The position numbers were made by a program, and so were the translations under genes. Source: Providencia huaxiensis (lineage in GTDB: Bacteria > Pseudomonadota > Gammaproteobacteria > Enterobacterales > Enterobacteriaceae). Taken from it: 64,000 nt of DNA. The notes beneath the pieces are model-generated. The model did not search any database. It was not told where the DNA came from and was given only the letters and a program-made list of their open reading frames with translations. Within the stretch, counting starts at the first letter, position 1, and each line of letters opens with the position of its first letter. This document shows positions 61,639 through 64,000 of the stretch, in pieces. The stretch covers positions 3,286,001-3,350,000 of the forward strand of contig NZ_CP031123.2 in assembly GCF_002843235.3 (NCBI RefSeq), written 5' to 3'.

Positions 61639-62735
61639 CAGGCAACCCCTTTACTCAATTTAAGACGCATACGGCGCATTGGGACAGTATTCCACGCATT
61701 TAAAACTATCGCTAATATCAAATACCCCACATTTACCGCCCACATGGTATACCTTGGGTCGAGGTCGCCTTTATCGGCACTATTCCGCAATGTGCTCTGT
61801 AATAGAAAGAAAATAAGGTACAGCAGCATCGCAGGAAGCATACTCAACACCCGCCCCTGACGTGGGTTAACCTCGCTTAACGGCACAACCATCAAAGCCA
61901 TGACAACAACAGAGAAAACAATCGTTAAACGCCAATGGAACTCCGCGTTTACTTCAGGCGTATTTTCAGACCACAGTTGCAACATATTTTTTTGCTCGAC
62001 TCGGTCACTACGCGTTTCTGCAGTTTGGTGATCAACAATGGCTTGGTAATTAACAAAGTCCGTTATGCGAAAATCGCGCAGTAGCGCTGTTCCTTCATAA
62101 CGAGTTCCTTCATTTAGAACAACGACTTGACGGCCATCAGGGTCTTCTTTCATATAGCCGCTATCAGCTACCACAACAGAAGGTCGTTGTTCATTTGCAG
62201 CACGTAACTGAGCAAGAAAAACGTTCTTGAAGTTATTCCCTTTTACATCACCGATATACAGCACATAGTTGCCATCTTTAGTGGTTTTAAATTGCCCTTC
62301 CACCATGGCTGCTAGCCCAGGATTCGCTTTCGCATCCGCCAATACTTGCTCTTGATATTGAGATGACCATGGCAGCATCCATGTAATGTTAGCAACGGCG
62401 ACCATCGCGGTAATCACCGCAAGGACTAACGCGGCTTTCACTAAAACACTTTTGCCTAAACCGCAGGCGTGCATTACCGTGATTTCACTTTCAGTATAAA
62501 GTTTACTGTAAGTCATCAAAAGCCCAAGGAATAGGCTCAAAGGCAAGATAAGCTGCGCCATTTCAGGCACACCTAACCCCAGCAAAGGAAGTACTAAGTT
62601 TGAAGGAATGTTACCCTGAACCGCTGCGCCAAGAATATCTATCGACTTCTGACTAAAAAAGATTAGCATCAATACAAAAAGTATGGCTAACTGACTTTTC
62701 AGGGTTTCCCGTACCAAATATCTAATAATGATCAC
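61638..62735 (-). CDS. lptF: LptF, LPS export permease
   Basis: Partner of LptG in LPS extraction. 365 aa (E. coli 366): starts MIIIRYLVRETLKSQLAILFVL, has a periplasmic domain about 125-270 and C-terminal helices with MVVPLSEVNPRQGRVLSMLPAMLLY. Divergent from pepA, as in E. coli, which supports a normal chromosomal backbone on this side of the island. Confidence 0.97.
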   Translation of the reverse strand: MIIIRYLVRETLKSQLAILFVLMLIFFSQKSIDILGAAVQGNIPSNLVLPLLGLGVPEMAQLILPLSLFLGLLMTYSKLYTESEITVMHACGLGKSVLVKAALVLAVITAMVAVANITWMLPWSSQYQEQVLADAKANPGLAAMVEGQFKTTKDGNYVLYIGDVKGNNFKNVFLAQLRAANEQRPSVVVADSGYMKEDPDGRQVVVLNEGTRYEGTALLRDFRITDFVNYQAIVDHQTAETRSDRVEQKNMLQLWSENTPEVNAEFHWRLTIVFSVVVMALMVVPLSEVNPRQGRVLSMLPAMLLYLIFFLLQSTLRNSADKGDLDPRYTMWAVNVGYLILAIVLNAWNTVPMRRMRLKLSKGVA

Positions 62736-63074
62736 GCTTATTACGCCTGTGAAAACTTGTCTTTTGGGAAGAAAATGGCTAAGTTCGTTCGATGTCTGCC
62801 ATTTACTAACATATACTCTAGTTTATTGTATGGCTACAATGATATAAAAGCATTCTCTGTACTGATAGAAATATCAGAACATGCTTAATATTCGAGAAAC
62901 CAGATATACCCGCCATACTTCATGGTGTATCGCAATTAACAGCATACAACGTGAGCTATTTCGCGTATAGATGGTTAGTTTAACATAAAGAGTTCATTCT
63001 CTATGAGGTAGATCATGCGAAACGCTAATTTTAGCGGGAGCATCGGCCTTTGTCTTTAAGATTCAGGAGAACGC
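62736..63074. other. Divergent intergenic region lptF / pepA
   Basis: 339 bp containing the promoters of lptFG and pepA. I see no additional ORF. GGAGA lies eight to nine bases before the pepA ATG. Confidence 0.6.
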
Positions 63075-64000
63075 ATGGAGTTTAGTGTAAAAAGTGGTAG
63101 CCCGGAAAAACAACGCAGTGCGTGTATTGTTGTCGGAGTCTTTGAACCACGCCGTCTGTCCCCAATTGCTGAACAGCTGGACAAAATAAGTGACGGATAT
63201 ATCAGCGCCCTGCTGCGCCGCGGCGAACTTGAGGGTAAAGTGGGGCAATCCCTGCTACTCCATCATGTACCCAACGTTCTGTCTGAACGCATTCTACTTA
63301 TCGGCTGTGGTAAAGAACGCGAATTAGATGAGCGCCAATTTAAACAAATTATTCAGAAAACAATCAGTACGTTGAATGAAACGGGCTCAATGGAAGCCGT
63401 CTGTTTCTTAACTGAATTACATGTCAAAGGCCGCAATAACTACTGGAAAGTTCGTCAAGCTGTCGAAACAGCGAAAGAATCGCTGTATGTGTTTGATCAA
63501 CTGAAAAGTAATAAAACAGAACATCGCCGCCCACTGCGTAAACTGGTATTCAATGTACCAACACGCCGTGAATTAACCAGTGGTGAGCGTGCTATTTCTC
63601 ACGGATTAGCTATTGCATCTGGGGTTAAAGCAGCGAAAGATTTAAGTAATATGCCGCCAAACATCTGTAATGCAGGTTATTTAGCGTCCCAAGCACGTCA
63701 ATTAGCAGATATTTCAGACAGCAAACTCACCACTCGAGTCATTGGTGAAGAGCAAATGAAAGAGTTAGGAATGAACGCCTATCTCGCGGTGGGTCAAGGT
63801 TCACAAAATGAATCGCTAATGTCCATCATGGAATATAAAGGCAGTTCAGACCCTGAAAGTAAGCCAATCGTTTTACTTGGTAAAGGTCTAACCTTTGACT
63901 CTGGCGGTATTTCAATCAAGCCATCCGAAGGCATGGATGAAATGAAATACGATATGTGTGGTGCCGCAAGTGTATATGGCGTCATGCGCTTTATCACTGA
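63075..64000 (+). CDS. pepA: PepA, leucyl aminopeptidase, 3' partial
   Basis: M17 aminopeptidase and DNA-binding accessory factor for Xer recombination. The first 308 codons are present and the gene runs off the window. The start [21 protein letters not shown] and the metal-site segment [18 protein letters not shown] followed by [14 protein letters not shown] match E. coli PepA; the NTDAEGR motif lies beyond the end. Confidence 0.96.
   Translation, partial: MEFSVKSGSPEKQRSACIVVGVFEPRRLSPIAEQLDKISDGYISALLRRGELEGKVGQSLLLHHVPNVLSERILLIGCGKERELDERQFKQIIQKTISTLNETGSMEAVCFLTELHVKGRNNYWKVRQAVETAKESLYVFDQLKSNKTEHRRPLRKLVFNVPTRRELTSGERAISHGLAIASGVKAAKDLSNMPPNICNAGYLASQARQLADISDSKLTTRVIGEEQMKELGMNAYLAVGQGSQNESLMSIMEYKGSSDPESKPIVLLGKGLTFDSGGISIKPSEGMDEMKYDMCGAASVYGVMRFIT

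Noticed and set aside
1..64000. CRISPR array or insertion sequence
   Set aside because: I saw no regularly spaced repeats, cas genes or transposase genes; mobility here is integrase-based.

Overview
The window looks like chromosome of a low-GC (about 40%) member of the Morganellaceae, most likely Providencia or a close relative. Reasons: an enterobacterial-type dmsABCD operon, msrPQ beside hprRS, ampH, lptFG divergent from pepA and a leuX-like tRNA-Leu(CAA) are all recognisable, and a long chaperone-usher fimbrial operon sits beside a MrpJ-like regulator, as in Proteus and Providencia. The genus is an inference from gene content, not from a database match.

Layout. 1-1277: end of a tri-haem cytochrome c peroxidase. 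1344-5965 (minus): dmsABC-dmsD anaerobic DMSO reductase operon behind an FNR-like site, with dmsA interrupted by one in-frame TAA. 6497-8784 (plus): SMP-30/gluconolactonase gene plus MFS transporter. 8920-20679 (minus): a tightly packed 11-gene operon headed by a 65-residue, Cys-containing, double-glycine leader peptide. It is followed by a DsbA-like oxidoreductase, an LpxL-like acyltransferase, a C39 peptidase/ABC exporter, MacA, MacB, a TolC/NodT-type outer membrane factor, a beta-ketoacyl synthase, a MaoC-like protein, an ACP and a ketoreductase. This is the most interesting part of the window: it reads as a secreted, possibly acylated, disulfide-bonded peptide system.

20790-29300 (minus): a chaperone-usher fimbrial operon whose last gene is a PglL/O-antigen-ligase-like membrane protein, with a MrpJ-type HTH regulator at 29500-29820. 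30695-34431 (minus): msrQ, msrP, hprS, hprR (periplasmic methionine sulfoxide repair and its two-component control), with a CusR/HprR-type palindrome in front of msrP.

35296-57987: a roughly 22.6 kb P4-type integrative island at the 3' end of tRNA-Leu(CAA). It is bounded by a direct repeat of about 63 bp and carries its integrase next to the tRNA. Outside its left end lies a decayed second integrase of the same type, evidence of an older tandem insertion. Cargo: an unrecognised three-gene helical cassette, CP4-like genes (DUF932, KlcA/ArdB antirestriction, YfjP-type GTPase, YfjJ-like, AlpA), small secreted proteins, Mrr, a complete type I restriction system (HsdM, HsdS, HsdR) and a 1008-residue SF2 helicase with a nuclease-like C-terminus.

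57967-64000: tRNA-Leu, a 28-residue membrane protein, ampH, an intergenic region with repeated hairpins, an orphan ORF, lptG and lptF, and the start of pepA running off the window.
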